A stretch of 64,000 bases of DNA, from contig NZ_BCYT01000010.1 of NCBI RefSeq assembly GCF_001598335.1, forward strand, positions 1 to 64,000. The letters run 5' to 3'. Within the stretch, counting starts at the first letter, position 1. The number at the start of each line of letters is the position of its first letter. This DNA comes from Sphingobium abikonense NBRC 16140. Lineage in GTDB: Bacteria; Pseudomonadota; Alphaproteobacteria; Sphingomonadales; Sphingomonadaceae. The notes beneath the pieces are model-generated. The model was not told the DNA's origin and ran no database searches. It saw only the letters and a list, made by a program, of their open reading frames with translations. Below, piece by piece: positions 1-8,945 of this stretch. The position numbers and the translations under genes were made by a program.

Positions 1-736
1 CGGCTTTGCGGCCTTTGGCGATGATCTCGACGCTTTCCGCGAGGCGGCGCGCGCCACGGATCCTGAAAAGGCGGACAGTTTCGAACTGGGGATGAAGTCG
101 CAGTTCCTCGACAATCGCGTGCGATTTAACCTGACCGGCTTCTACGTTAAATATAAGGATCTCCAGAAGCAGTTGAACGTCCCCATCGTCGTCAACGGTC
201 AGCCCAATCAGGTCACTCTGTTCGTGAATGCCGCCAGCGCGACCGTGAAAGGGATCGAGGCGGAACTGTCGGCGACCCCGGTGGAAGGCCTCACGCTGCG
301 CGGCGTTCTGGGGTATCAGGACGGCAAATATAACAGCTATACCGCTGCCAATGCCGGTTATGACCTGGCGTCAGCGCCGCTCGACCGCGCACCGAAATGG
401 CAATGGACGTTGGACGGCGTTTATTCGGTACCCATTGGCGACTATAAACTCACTCTCAATGCCAACGCTGCCTACACCGGCCGCAATCTTAATACGCAGG
501 CGATTGACGATCCTTTGGGGAATACCTTCCTCAATGCCCGGACGCTCGTAAATGGTTCGATTACGCTCTCGCAGATCGATGACAAATATTATCTGCGTCT
601 GGTGGGCAAGAACCTGACGGACAAACGCTATCGGGTGGGTATCCAGAATGTCGCGGGTTTGTGGCTCAATTCGCAATATGGTCCGCCGCGCTATTTCGGG
701 CTGGAAGCGGGTCTGTCGCTGGGCAGCAAGCGCTAG
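1..736 (+). CDS. TonB-dependent receptor, C-terminal part (5' end outside window)
   Basis: This is the distal part of an outer-membrane TonB-dependent receptor. The reading frame is open from base 2 to a TAG at 734-736, and no start is visible, so the gene begins upstream of the window. The residues show the end of a beta-barrel: ADSFELG, then FYVKYKDLQ, alternating polar and aromatic strands, and a final strand with PPRYFGLEAGLSL. The same blocks occur in the complete receptor at 3922-6243, so the two are related. The gene is followed by a terminator and a PQQ alcohol dehydrogenase on the same strand, which suggests import of the dehydrogenase substrate. The ligand is unknown. Confidence 0.93.
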   Translation, partial: GFAAFGDDLDAFREAARATDPEKADSFELGMKSQFLDNRVRFNLTGFYVKYKDLQKQLNVPIVVNGQPNQVTLFVNAASATVKGIEAELSATPVEGLTLRGVLGYQDGKYNSYTAANAGYDLASAPLDRAPKWQWTLDGVYSVPIGDYKLTLNANAAYTGRNLNTQAIDDPLGNTFLNARTLVNGSITLSQIDDKYYLRLVGKNLTDKRYRVGIQNVAGLWLNSQYGPPRYFGLEAGLSLGSKR

Positions 737-746
737 CCGATGGTCA

Positions 747-780
747 TGCGGCCGGCAACCATGCCGGCCGCACCCTTTTT
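747..780 (+). terminator. Rho-independent terminator after the first receptor gene
   Basis: A perfect 11-bp inverted repeat (TGCGGCCGGCA at 747-757 with its complement at 762-772, loop ACCA) is followed by CCC and five T (776-780). It begins 10 bp after the receptor stop codon. The ribosome binding site of the next gene (AAGGA, 781-785) starts immediately after the T-run, so this hairpin may also set how much transcription reads into the dehydrogenase. Confidence 0.85.
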
Positions 781-789
781 AAGGATGAT

Positions 790-2937
790 ATGGTGAAGAC
801 GGTACAGCGTCACTCGCGCCGCGTGATAGCGGTTAGTCTCGTTGCGATCCTGCTAGGTTGCAATTCCACCAGCCGCCAGGAAAACGATGCGGCGCGCAAG
901 CCTGAACCATGGGAACAGCAATTGGATGATGCCAGCAATGGCGACGATTGGCCCGCCTTTGGCCGGACCTATGGCGAGCAACATTACAGCCCCTTGACCG
1001 ATATCAATCTCGATAATGTGAAGGATCTTGGCCTCGTCTGGTCTGTCGATCTTCCGCCCGGCAATCCTGCGACCGGACCGATAGAGGTCGGTGGGACCGT
1101 CTATCTCGCGAGCGGCTATTCCGTAGTGCGCGCCATCGATGTCGAAACCGGCAAGGTCAAATGGACCTACGATCCCAAGGCTCCGGAGGCATCAGGCATA
1201 AGGCTGAGGCAGGGCTGGGGTAGCCGGGGTATCGCTTATTGGAATCACAAGGTCATTACTGCGACCCAGGATGGTCGTTTGATCGCGCTCGATGAAAATT
1301 CGGGCCAACCGGTCTGGAGCGTTCAGACACTGCCGGATGGCGCGCCCATGTTCATTTCCGGGCCGCCGTGGGTGTTCGATGGCAAGGTGATAATCGGAAA
1401 TGCCGGCTCTGACGAAAGCGCGGTGCGCGGCTTCGTCACTGCTTTTGACGCGGATAGTGGGCGTCCGCTCTGGAAATTCTTCACCGTGCCGGGCAATCCC
1501 GCCAATGGGTTCGAGGACGCGGCGCAGGAAATGGCGGCGAAAACCTGGAGCGGCGACTGGTGGAAATATGGCGGAGGAGGATCTGTCTGGAACGCCATCA
1601 CCTATGACAAGGCCAATGATCAGATATTGATTGGCACCGGCAATGGCGCGCCGTGGAATCACAAGATCCGATCCATGGGCAAGGGTGACAATTTGTTTGT
1701 CTGCTCCATCGTCGCCTTGGATGCCAAGACCGGCAAATATAAATGGCATTATCAGGTCAATCCGGGCGAAAGCTGGGATTTCAATGCCGCGATGGATATG
1801 GAACTGGCGGACCTCGTCATAGGCGGCAAGCCGCGGCAAGTGGTCATGACCGCGCCCAAGAACGGCTTTTTCTACGTCATTGACCGGAAGGACGGCAAAC
1901 TCATTTCGGCCGAGCCCTTTGTCGACGTGACCTGGGCCAAGGGCATTGATATCAAGTCGGGCCGACCCATCGAAAATCCCGGTGTCCGTTATGAAAGCGG
2001 GAAGACGACATTCCGGCCAACACCCTTGGGTGCGCATAGCTGGATGCCGATGGCCTATAATCCGCGGACAAAGCTGACATATATCCCAGCGATCGACCTT
2101 CAGGCGACGTTCGACGATACCGGCATTACGCGGGAAAATTTCGAATTCGCCGGCGGCATGGGCCTGTCACCAGGTGTGGGCTATTCCATCGATGCAGGCG
2201 GCAAGAGCGTGACCGGGTGGCTGATCGCATGGGATCCTGTGGCGCAGAAGGCGCGCTGGAAATTGCCAATGGAAACGCATGGCAATGGCGGTATCATGAC
2301 CACTGCGGGTCAGCTGGTGTTTCAAGGCCGTCCCGATGGCGGATTTTCTGCCTATGACGCGACAAACGGCAAGCGTGTCTGGAATTTTGACGCGCGTGCG
2401 GGTGTCGTGGCTCCGCCGATCTCCTATCGCCACAAGGGTCGGCAATATGTCACAGTCGTTGCTGGTATCGGCACCAGCGTCGGTCTGTTCGGACCGATGT
2501 TCGCGCAATATGGCATCGATTACCGCACCCAGGCACGCCGGGTGCTGACCTTTGCCATTGGCGGCAAGGAACAATTGCCGCCGCGTACGCCTTATCGGGC
2601 CATCGCGTTCAATGATCCCGATTTCAAGCTTGATCCGGCGCTGGCCGAGCGGGGCGAGGGCATTTTCGGCGGACGCTGTGCGGTCTGCCACGGAACCGGC
2701 GCAATCGCTGGTGGCACGGCACCGGATTTGCGTGGTTCTGCCGCCGTTGCGGACGCCGATACCTTTCGTCAGATCGTCAAGGAAGGCGCGCTCGTCGCCA
2801 ACGGGATGCCCCAATTCGGCGAATTTCGCCCTGACCAGATCGAAGCTTTGCGCCATTATCTGCGCAGTCGGGCCGCAATTCTTCGCAGCGGAAAGCCGGA
2901 TGATGCGGTGGGATCAGCGCACAAAAGTGGGGAATGA
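790..2937 (+). CDS. Lipoprotein PQQ-dependent alcohol dehydrogenase with C-terminal cytochrome c domain
   Basis: This is a quinohemoprotein (type II-like) alcohol dehydrogenase of about 715 residues. It should oxidise an alcohol in the periplasm and pass electrons through its own heme. An in-frame ATG exists at 661 inside the previous gene, but ATG 790 has AAGGA 5 bp upstream and gives a lipoprotein signal with lipobox LLGC (Cys24). The PQQ propeller follows (GTGNGAPWNH, PGESWDF, repeated GK..W blades). The heme motif is CAVCH at 630-634, with Met673 in NGMPQF as likely sixth ligand. The adjacent Cys-Cys pair usual in this family, just before RG.AYW, is not present; that stretch reads GWGSRGIAYW. 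Membrane anchoring as a lipoprotein is inferred. Confidence 0.9.
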   Translation: MVKTVQRHSRRVIAVSLVAILLGCNSTSRQENDAARKPEPWEQQLDDASNGDDWPAFGRTYGEQHYSPLTDINLDNVKDLGLVWSVDLPPGNPATGPIEVGGTVYLASGYSVVRAIDVETGKVKWTYDPKAPEASGIRLRQGWGSRGIAYWNHKVITATQDGRLIALDENSGQPVWSVQTLPDGAPMFISGPPWVFDGKVIIGNAGSDESAVRGFVTAFDADSGRPLWKFFTVPGNPANGFEDAAQEMAAKTWSGDWWKYGGGGSVWNAITYDKANDQILIGTGNGAPWNHKIRSMGKGDNLFVCSIVALDAKTGKYKWHYQVNPGESWDFNAAMDMELADLVIGGKPRQVVMTAPKNGFFYVIDRKDGKLISAEPFVDVTWAKGIDIKSGRPIENPGVRYESGKTTFRPTPLGAHSWMPMAYNPRTKLTYIPAIDLQATFDDTGITRENFEFAGGMGLSPGVGYSIDAGGKSVTGWLIAWDPVAQKARWKLPMETHGNGGIMTTAGQLVFQGRPDGGFSAYDATNGKRVWNFDARAGVVAPPISYRHKGRQYVTVVAGIGTSVGLFGPMFAQYGIDYRTQARRVLTFAIGGKEQLPPRTPYRAIAFNDPDFKLDPALAERGEGIFGGRCAVCHGTGAIAGGTAPDLRGSAAVADADTFRQIVKEGALVANGMPQFGEFRPDQIEALRHYLRSRAAILRSGKPDDAVGSAHKSGE

Positions 2938-2942
2938 AATTG

Positions 2943-3677
2943 TCATTTGACCATTGCTTTATCCGACCGTCCTGATGGGTCGGTCATGCGGCGCGCCTGC
3001 ATGATTTTCTTTTGCAATACTGCGAGGTGCTTTAGACAGGCTTCCCGCGCTTCGCCCGTCAGCACGAGAGTCGCGGTCTGTAGGAAACAGGCATGCAATT
3101 CCATGCGGCACAGATCGGCATTGCACTGGCCCAATGACCAGCGGCGATAGACCAGAAATTCCTGCATGACATGCGTGTCCACCACATAATCCAGGTCCAG
3201 TGCCTCGCAAATGACCCCGGCTTGCTGCTGCAGGGAAAGCCAGGCGCACAGCCGCGACCGGGCGACAGAAGTCAATTCCCGGACCTCTACCTCGCGCGGC
3301 TCGGGCGCGAAGACGAAATCTATGACCACTCGGGCATAGAGGCAGTCCCGCTCCAATTCACTGACCATCCAGTCTAGTTCGGCGAACACGACATCAAGCG
3401 TGTAGGTCGCCTCGCGACGCGCGATATGGTCGCGCACTTCCACCATTCGATCGATGACAGTCGCGCTCACAACCCCGTCCTTGTCGCCAAACAGGCGATA
3501 GAGGGTCCGTTGAGCGACTCCCGCTTCCTCGGATAGTCGTCGGATCGTCAGAGCCGAAACACCCCCTTCGCCCAGCAATCTATGCGCCGTATCAACGATC
3601 CGAGTGCGCCGCTCGGTCATGGCAGGGCTGGTATATGGGCGGCGCTGGACCTTTTTTTTCAATAGCTGTTCCTGCAC
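2943..3677 (-). CDS. TetR-family transcriptional regulator (TetR-1)
   Basis: A 244-residue TetR-type repressor. The N-terminal helix-turn-helix is at about residues 44-64 (LTIRRLSEEAGVAQRTLYRLF), and the rest is a helical ligand-binding domain. The longest frame starts with GTG at 3677, with GGGAAAG about 9 bp upstream; an internal ATG at 3620 has no visible ribosome binding site. It converges on the PQQ dehydrogenase (5-bp gap) and diverges from the receptor at 3922, its likely target. Its recognition helix differs from those of the two other TetR proteins in the window, so it probably reads a different operator. Confidence 0.88.
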   Translation of the reverse strand: MQEQLLKKKVQRRPYTSPAMTERRTRIVDTAHRLLGEGGVSALTIRRLSEEAGVAQRTLYRLFGDKDGVVSATVIDRMVEVRDHIARREATYTLDVVFAELDWMVSELERDCLYARVVIDFVFAPEPREVEVRELTSVARSRLCAWLSLQQQAGVICEALDLDYVVDTHVMQEFLVYRRWSLGQCNADLCRMELHACFLQTATLVLTGEAREACLKHLAVLQKKIMQARRMTDPSGRSDKAMVK

Positions 3678-3742
3678 CGCACGATCTTTCCCATTTCGTT
3701 ATTCTGCCTGAAATTTATGGCGTTTCTAGGCGCTTTTATCCT

Positions 3743-3756
3743 CGCCGTCGACGGCG
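3743..3756. promoter_or_regulatory. Perfect GC-rich 14-bp palindrome upstream of TetR-1
   Basis: CGCCGTCGACGGCG is self-complementary over 14 bases and lies 66 bp upstream of the TetR-1 start in the divergent region shared with the receptor gene. It could be a TetR-1 operator. Short GC palindromes also arise by chance in a GC-rich genome, so confidence is low. Confidence 0.3.
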
Positions 3757-3791
3757 GCAAAGCCGCGAATGCTGCATCGCGACAAAACAAA

Positions 3792-3805
3792 TCATACATG
3801 ACTGT
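3792..3805. promoter_or_regulatory. Island operator site A (TCATACA|TGACTGT)
   Basis: This exact match to the recurring core nCAnnCA|TGAyTGT has ACAAAA on its left and six T on its right. It lies in the 244-bp region between divergent TetR-1 (start 3677) and the TonB receptor (start 3922). The AT-rich block stands out from the GC-rich surroundings. The right half is the stronger one and points toward the receptor gene. It is probably a binding site for TetR-2 or TetR-3. Confidence 0.6.
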
Positions 3806-3921
3806 TTTTTATCTCTTCACAAAAATGATCATATGTACTCATTTATACGGGTCGAGCGAAAATGCCGATACTGATTCGAACTGCCACGCTGTGAGATGGC
3901 AGTCGGTTGGAGGGGAAGACC

Positions 3922-6243
3922 ATGATCAGCAAGACACAGGTAAATTGCGCCTTCATACCATTCGCCGCAGGCTTGCTCGCCAGCGTCAGCACCACGGCGC
4001 TTGCTCAAAGTGAGCCTCAATCGCAAGCATCGGCGCCCCAACAATCTGTTGGACTTGAGGACATTGTCGTCACGGCCCGCCGCGTGTCGGAATCGCTTCA
4101 GGATACGCCTGTTGCCGTTTCGGCTTTCACATCGGCGGCGATCGAGAACAAATTTGCCACGGATATTCGCGCTCTTGCCGGGGATGTGCCCAACGTCGTC
4201 ATCACCAATGTGCCAGGGTTCAATGCAGCATCTATCGGTATCCGTGGCCAGTCGACCGGCGATATCATCCTGACGTTTGAACCGGCAGTCGCTGTGGTCG
4301 TGGACGACTTTGTCCTGGCGCATGTTCAGACCCAGCTGTTCGATCTGTTCGACATCGAACGGATTGAGGTCCTTCGCGGCCCGCAAGGCACCTTATTCGG
4401 GAAGAATACGGTAGGCGGCGTTGTCAATGTCATCACCAAGCGGCCCGAACCTGGCTTCAGCGGGGAAGTGAGGCTGGGCTATTCCAGTTTCAATACCAAG
4501 GACGTGAAGGCTGCGATCAACATCCCCTTTACGGACAATCTCTATTTCCGCGCAGCCGGCTCCTTTCAGGAAAGCGACGGCTTCTATCGTCTGACCAAGA
4601 ATAATGACGTAGATGGCATCCAGGGCGTGCCGGGACGCGGCCAGCGCTGGCCGGGCACGCGCTATTTCAGTGGACGGGCCAAATTGCTGTGGGAGCCGTC
4701 GCCAGATACGGACATCATGCTGACATATGAATTGCTGCGTGATCGCGGCGATTCACCCCCTTCGGTCAACGAAACGCCTGCCGGTTTTCTATTTGATGTC
4801 ATCGGCTTCCCCGGCATCCAGACGACTGGTGGAAGCCCGTTCGATACCGGGACGACCCTGTGCGAAGGCTCTGCTTCAGCGCCGACATGCGTCGGCACGC
4901 TCAGCGGTCACCGCGTTGATGTCGATGGCATCTATCTGCGCGGCGAACATAATGTTGATGGCACCGGCAGTTTCACGATGGTTGGCGGCTGGCGCCGGGT
5001 TCGCTCGCAATTGCCGTCTGACTATACCGGCGAAAATGCCTATCTTTTTGTCTCCACGCGTGAAGACACGCGCAAGCAATATAGTCTGGAGGGGCGTTTC
5101 AGCTCGGATTTCTCGGACGTTCTGAAATTTACGGTTGGTGCCATGTATTGGGGCCAGACGTTGGATGCCAACGCCACCAGCTTTCTAGGCTTCCTGCGCT
5201 TCCTGGGTGATCCGACAGCGTTGACGGACCCGAACCAGTCGACCGCTTATTACAAGGTAGACTCCTACGCGGCTTTTGGCGAAGCGGAATATAAGCTCGC
5301 TGACCCGTTGTCGGTGTTCCTCGGTGCCCGCTATACCAAGGAGAAGAAGGATTTTTCGGTTCAGCCACAGGTGCGCCGATCATTGATCGAAACCGGATTC
5401 TGGCCCGAATATAGTGACAGCGCCAGTTTCAGCAAACCTACGTTCAGGGCCGGTTATCGCTGGGAAATCGGGCGGGGCATCAACAATTATTTCACCTACA
5501 GCCAGGGATACAAGTCCGGCGGCTACAATGAACAGGCGATGTCGGCGACGTCGGCCTTGCCCTTCAAGGCGGAAACGGCGGACAGTTTCGAACTGGGCTT
5601 CAAGACCGAAACCGCCGATCGCCGGCTGCGCGTCAATGTCGCTGCATTTTACGTCAAGTATAACGATCTGCAACGCGATGCGGTGGTGCCATTCATCGAC
5701 CCGATCACCGGATTGCCAGGGCAGGAAACGCGCACGACGAATGCCGGCAAGGCCGAGGTCAAGGGGATCGAGCTTGAAATTTCGGCAGCCCCCACCGCCG
5801 GATTGACGCTTGGCGCAGCGGTGGGATGGCAAAAGGCCAAATATAAGGAGTTCAGCACTGACGTGGACGGTGACGGCGTCAATGACGATGCATCGTACCT
5901 CAAATTGCGCAACGCGCCCAATTGGACTGCCAGCGCCAATGCCCGCTACGAATTTCCCCCGACATCCTGGGGCACGGTATCGGTGAACGCTGATGTCAAT
6001 TATCAGTCGGAATATGAATCGACGACGCTGAACGCTGCATTCTCCCAAGGCCAGGCACGCACGCTTGTGGGCGCCAGCATCGGCTGGACCGATCCGACCG
6101 AGCGGTATCGCGTGTCCGTGTTCGGTCGCAATCTTCTCGACGAAGTCTATCGCGTCTCCGCCAATTCCGTCGCTGGACTGTTCAACTTCACCAATTACGC
6201 CCCGCCGCGCAGTTTCGGCGTCGAAGGCGCGGTGAAGTTCTGA
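3922..6243 (+). CDS. TonB-dependent outer-membrane receptor
   Basis: A complete TonB-dependent receptor of 773 residues. It has a signal peptide ending in TALAQ, a TonB-box-like EDIVVTARR, a plug domain (GIRGQSTGD, then RIEVLRGPQGTLFGKNTVGGVVNVITKRP) and a barrel ending in PPRSFGVEGAVKF. A TTG at 3907 is in frame, but ATG 3922 has GGAGGGG 7 bp upstream and starts the signal peptide directly. It diverges from TetR-1 across operator A. The family takes up siderophores, vitamins and, in sphingomonads, many aromatic or terpenoid compounds. The location inside a catabolic island favours import of the island substrate. Confidence 0.95.
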   Translation: MISKTQVNCAFIPFAAGLLASVSTTALAQSEPQSQASAPQQSVGLEDIVVTARRVSESLQDTPVAVSAFTSAAIENKFATDIRALAGDVPNVVITNVPGFNAASIGIRGQSTGDIILTFEPAVAVVVDDFVLAHVQTQLFDLFDIERIEVLRGPQGTLFGKNTVGGVVNVITKRPEPGFSGEVRLGYSSFNTKDVKAAINIPFTDNLYFRAAGSFQESDGFYRLTKNNDVDGIQGVPGRGQRWPGTRYFSGRAKLLWEPSPDTDIMLTYELLRDRGDSPPSVNETPAGFLFDVIGFPGIQTTGGSPFDTGTTLCEGSASAPTCVGTLSGHRVDVDGIYLRGEHNVDGTGSFTMVGGWRRVRSQLPSDYTGENAYLFVSTREDTRKQYSLEGRFSSDFSDVLKFTVGAMYWGQTLDANATSFLGFLRFLGDPTALTDPNQSTAYYKVDSYAAFGEAEYKLADPLSVFLGARYTKEKKDFSVQPQVRRSLIETGFWPEYSDSASFSKPTFRAGYRWEIGRGINNYFTYSQGYKSGGYNEQAMSATSALPFKAETADSFELGFKTETADRRLRVNVAAFYVKYNDLQRDAVVPFIDPITGLPGQETRTTNAGKAEVKGIELEISAAPTAGLTLGAAVGWQKAKYKEFSTDVDGDGVNDDASYLKLRNAPNWTASANARYEFPPTSWGTVSVNADVNYQSEYESTTLNAAFSQGQARTLVGASIGWTDPTERYRVSVFGRNLLDEVYRVSANSVAGLFNFTNYAPPRSFGVEGAVKF

Positions 6244-6296
6244 GGCGATGGCGGCGGTGCTTTCCCAGTGGGCAGGTGGGGGACACCGCTCCCGCA

Positions 6297-6333
6297 CCCT
6301 CCCCCCGGCCTTGGCCTCTCGCCGGGGGGAGGG
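6297..6333. terminator. Strong hairpin between convergent genes
   Basis: A perfect 13-bp inverted repeat (CCCTCCCCCCGGC at 6297-6309 with its complement at 6321-6333, 11-base loop) lies between the receptor stop (6243) and the stop end of the minus-strand TPR gene (6335). It has no long T-run. Hairpins of this CCCTCCCCC type are common between sphingomonad genes, and it probably ends transcription from both sides. Confidence 0.65.
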
Positions 6334-6334
6334 T

Positions 6335-7834
6335 TCATTTCAGACGATGCGGGCGGCCGACGCCTTCGGGTACGAGGTCAAAGGCGAAACTGATCCGCTC
6401 GCTATTCCCGCCAAAAGCCAGCGTCGCATGCCAGAGGAAAGACGGGAACAGGATCATGCGCCCCGGCCGGGGACGAATGACCGTCACGTCGCCGCCGCCC
6501 CCCAGTTCCGACGGGATCATGCCGATGCCAAATGCCCCTTCGTCTCCTTCGGTGTCAAATGGGAAGCCCGGATAATATACCCCCGACAGCCAATTGGGCG
6601 CGTGGATATGCGGGGCGACTTCTCCCCCGGCGCGCAAGATCGTGCCCCACATCGTCACGGACCATTTATCTGGAACCGCTTCCAGAAACGGATGGTCGCG
6701 GGGCAGGGCGGCGAGCCGATCTCGCTCCTGCGTCAACCGCTGGGTCACGAGCCCCACCAAAGCACCGATCGCCCCCGTTCGATCCTGCACAAGGTCATCG
6801 CTTTGACGCCCCTTTTTCGTCACCAGGCCTTCTGGCTCGAACGTGAGCGATGGATGCGCGGCGAGTTCTGCGACCAGTGCACGGTTGAAGCTATTCATAT
6901 CTGCATAGCCGGGAACGGCATCGATATCGTGGATCGTCACGAACCGATCCAGAGCCATGAGGCGGGTGCGTTCTTCTGCGTCCTTAAGCCGCGTCAATGC
7001 CGCGATCTTGAGAGCCAGGGGCGTGGTCATGCCCGGCCGCGCAGCCATCAGGCGATCGCATATGGCGACGGCCTCCTGAGCCCTGTCCGCCCGGATCAGG
7101 GTGCGGGCGAGGTTGACGCCCAGGACGTGGTTGAGCCCGTCCGCGTCAAAGGCCGGCCTCAATATGGCAAGCGCCTTGTCAAAATCGCCCCTCTTCTCCT
7201 GCAACAGAGCCAGTTGATTGGCGGCGCGAGGATGTTGCGGATGATCGCGCACGATCGCCGCCAAAAGACCTTCGGCCTCCGCAATTTGGCCGATATGGGT
7301 CAGCGCGTCCGACAGATTGATCATCGTATCGACATGGCCCGGCCTCTGTGCAAGCGAGTGCCGGTAACTGGCTATGGCATCGTCCGTCCGCCCCAGTTCC
7401 CCCAACGCGATGCCAAGATTTGCAAGCGCGTCGGCATGGTCGCCCGCTTGGCTCAGGACATTAACCGCTTCCTTCGCCCTGCCGCTTTCGATCAAGCACG
7501 ATCCCAGATTTGCAAGAGTGGCAGGGTGGCCCGGCCGCAACTGCAAGGCCGCGTCAAAGGACGCGCAAGCCGCTTCAAACCGGCCCTGCCTTTTAAGAGC
7601 CACGCCCAGATTCTGGTGATAAGCCGGGTTGCCGGGATCGGAGGATACCGCGCGGCTGAAACTGACAATAGCGCCTTCATTGTCGCCCGTTCTTTGCGCC
7701 ACGATCCCGGCGAGCGTCAGCGCGTTGCCGTCCAAGGGCCGCTCCTCAAGCAGCCGCGCGATCATTCCGTGGGCTGCTGCGGGGTCGGGCCCCTGGGCCA
7801 GGCGCGCGGCCTTGTTCAGCAACTCCCCCCACAT
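6335..7834 (-). CDS. TPR-repeat protein with C-terminal putative 2OG-Fe(II) oxygenase domain
   Basis: A 499-residue protein. Roughly residues 1-280 are tandem tetratricopeptide repeats (A..LG..L...GR...A..S....L...PGH). The C-terminal 110 residues resemble the putative 2OG-Fe(II) oxygenase family PF13759: H409 and H411 in HIHAPNWLSGVYY, H469 in FPSFLWHATLAF and R480 in ERISFAF are candidate iron and 2-oxoglutarate ligands. ATG 7834 has GGGAGACC upstream. Proteins of this kind are often coded next to TonB receptors in sphingomonads, but their substrate is unknown. Its start lies only 17 bp from the start of the divergent operon at 7852. Confidence 0.85.
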   Translation of the reverse strand: MWGELLNKAARLAQGPDPAAAHGMIARLLEERPLDGNALTLAGIVAQRTGDNEGAIVSFSRAVSSDPGNPAYHQNLGVALKRQGRFEAACASFDAALQLRPGHPATLANLGSCLIESGRAKEAVNVLSQAGDHADALANLGIALGELGRTDDAIASYRHSLAQRPGHVDTMINLSDALTHIGQIAEAEGLLAAIVRDHPQHPRAANQLALLQEKRGDFDKALAILRPAFDADGLNHVLGVNLARTLIRADRAQEAVAICDRLMAARPGMTTPLALKIAALTRLKDAEERTRLMALDRFVTIHDIDAVPGYADMNSFNRALVAELAAHPSLTFEPEGLVTKKGRQSDDLVQDRTGAIGALVGLVTQRLTQERDRLAALPRDHPFLEAVPDKWSVTMWGTILRAGGEVAPHIHAPNWLSGVYYPGFPFDTEGDEGAFGIGMIPSELGGGGDVTVIRPRPGRMILFPSFLWHATLAFGGNSERISFAFDLVPEGVGRPHRLK

Positions 7835-7851
7835 GACGAAAGGTCTCCCTT

Positions 7852-8169
7852 ATGATTGGTGTCATCATGCATGTTCGCACGAAAGCGGACAAGACAGACG
7901 AATTCATCGCGCTGACGACTCAATTGCAACGCGACGTGCGCGACAATGAACCCGAGACGTTGCTCTTTCAGATCCTGCGGTCGCAGGATGACCCGAATAT
8001 ATTTGCTTTCATGGAATTGTTCGTGTCGGAAGATGCCCGCAAGGCGCACGCGCGGCAGCCCTATCATGTCGCCATGTCGGCGGCTGGTTATGCCTGTCTT
8101 GATGGTGATCCGGATATCCGCACCTTTGATCCGGTCGGTGCACCGGCTTTCGCAGGAGTTATGGCATGA
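7852..8169 (+). CDS. Antibiotic biosynthesis monooxygenase (ABM) domain protein
   Basis: A 105-residue single-domain protein of the dimeric alpha/beta-barrel ABM family (PF03992). It shows IGVIMHVRTKADKTDEF at the N-terminus, then ETLLFQILRSQDDPNIFAFMELF and a YHVAMS block. Members act as cofactor-independent quinol-forming monooxygenases or as small-molecule-binding proteins. It is the first gene of a nine-gene operon and overlaps the next gene by 4 bp (ATGA). The role here is probably oxidation or handling of an aromatic intermediate; this is inference from context. Confidence 0.8.
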   Translation: MIGVIMHVRTKADKTDEFIALTTQLQRDVRDNEPETLLFQILRSQDDPNIFAFMELFVSEDARKAHARQPYHVAMSAAGYACLDGDPDIRTFDPVGAPAFAGVMA

Positions 8170-8945
8170 TGGCCGCTCTGGAAGGGCGCGTGGCGCTGGT
8201 CACTGGCTGCACGGGCGGGATCGGCAGCGAAATTTGCCGACAGTTAGCCGGCGCTGGCGCGATTGTCGTTGGAGCCGATCTCCCACCCACGCCATCCAGT
8301 TGGTCGGGCGCAGGATATCTTCAACTCGACGTTACCGACGAAACATCCTGGCAGGATGCTATTGCCGCTGTCGATCGCGACCATGGGAAGCTCGATATTC
8401 TCGTGCATGTCGCGGGCATCGTGGTCGTCGAGAAAATGGAGACAACCACGCTTGCCCAGTGGCGTAAGCAGATGGCGGTCAATGTCGATGGCGTTTTCCT
8501 CGGCACCAAAGCGGCGACGGCCTTATTGCGGCGATCGGGCGATGCGCTGCCGCATGGGGCTTCTGTCGTCGTCATTTCATCCGTGGCCGGGAAAATCGGC
8601 TCTCCGCTTCATGTCGGCTATTGCACATCAAAGGGTGCCGCCACGCTGTTCGTGAAGGCGTGCGCGATGGAATTTTCGGCGCTCGGCTACAAGGTCCGCG
8701 TCAATTCGGTCCATCCCAGCGGCGTGAAGACGGGCATGGTCGACCATATCCTGCAACGGATCGTCGACAATGGTTTCGCCGCGAGTGTCGAGGAAGCAGC
8801 GGCCGGACTCGCGCCAGCGCATCCCATCGGCCGGATGGCCGACCCTATCGACATTGCCAAGACCGTCCGGTTCCTGGCGTCCGATGAGGCAGGCTATATG
8901 CATGGTTCTGAGCTTATCGTCGATGGCGGGTTCACGGCACAATGA
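8166..8945 (+). CDS. Short-chain dehydrogenase/reductase (SDR)
   Basis: A 259-residue classical SDR that should oxidise or reduce a hydroxyl/keto group with NAD(P). It has the cofactor glycine motif TGCTGGIG (13-20), Ser138/139, and the catalytic pair Y152 and K156 in YCTSK. It ends in the usual ELIVDGGFTAQ. Two adjacent ATG codons (8166 and 8169) are possible starts; the first overlaps the ABM stop. The next SDR starts 4 bp before its stop. Substrate unknown. Confidence 0.9.
   Translation: MMAALEGRVALVTGCTGGIGSEICRQLAGAGAIVVGADLPPTPSSWSGAGYLQLDVTDETSWQDAIAAVDRDHGKLDILVHVAGIVVVEKMETTTLAQWRKQMAVNVDGVFLGTKAATALLRRSGDALPHGASVVVISSVAGKIGSPLHVGYCTSKGAATLFVKACAMEFSALGYKVRVNSVHPSGVKTGMVDHILQRIVDNGFAASVEEAAAGLAPAHPIGRMADPIDIAKTVRFLASDEAGYMHGSELIVDGGFTAQ

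Noticed and set aside
1192-2037. Open frame of 281 codons opposite the PQQ alcohol dehydrogenase
   Set aside because: It has no ribosome binding site or domain and is fully covered by the dehydrogenase propeller.
6248-7855. A 535-codon open frame on the plus strand opposite the TPR protein
   Set aside because: It mirrors the TPR-oxygenase gene, starts inside the intergenic hairpin region and has a repetitive basic translation without domains.
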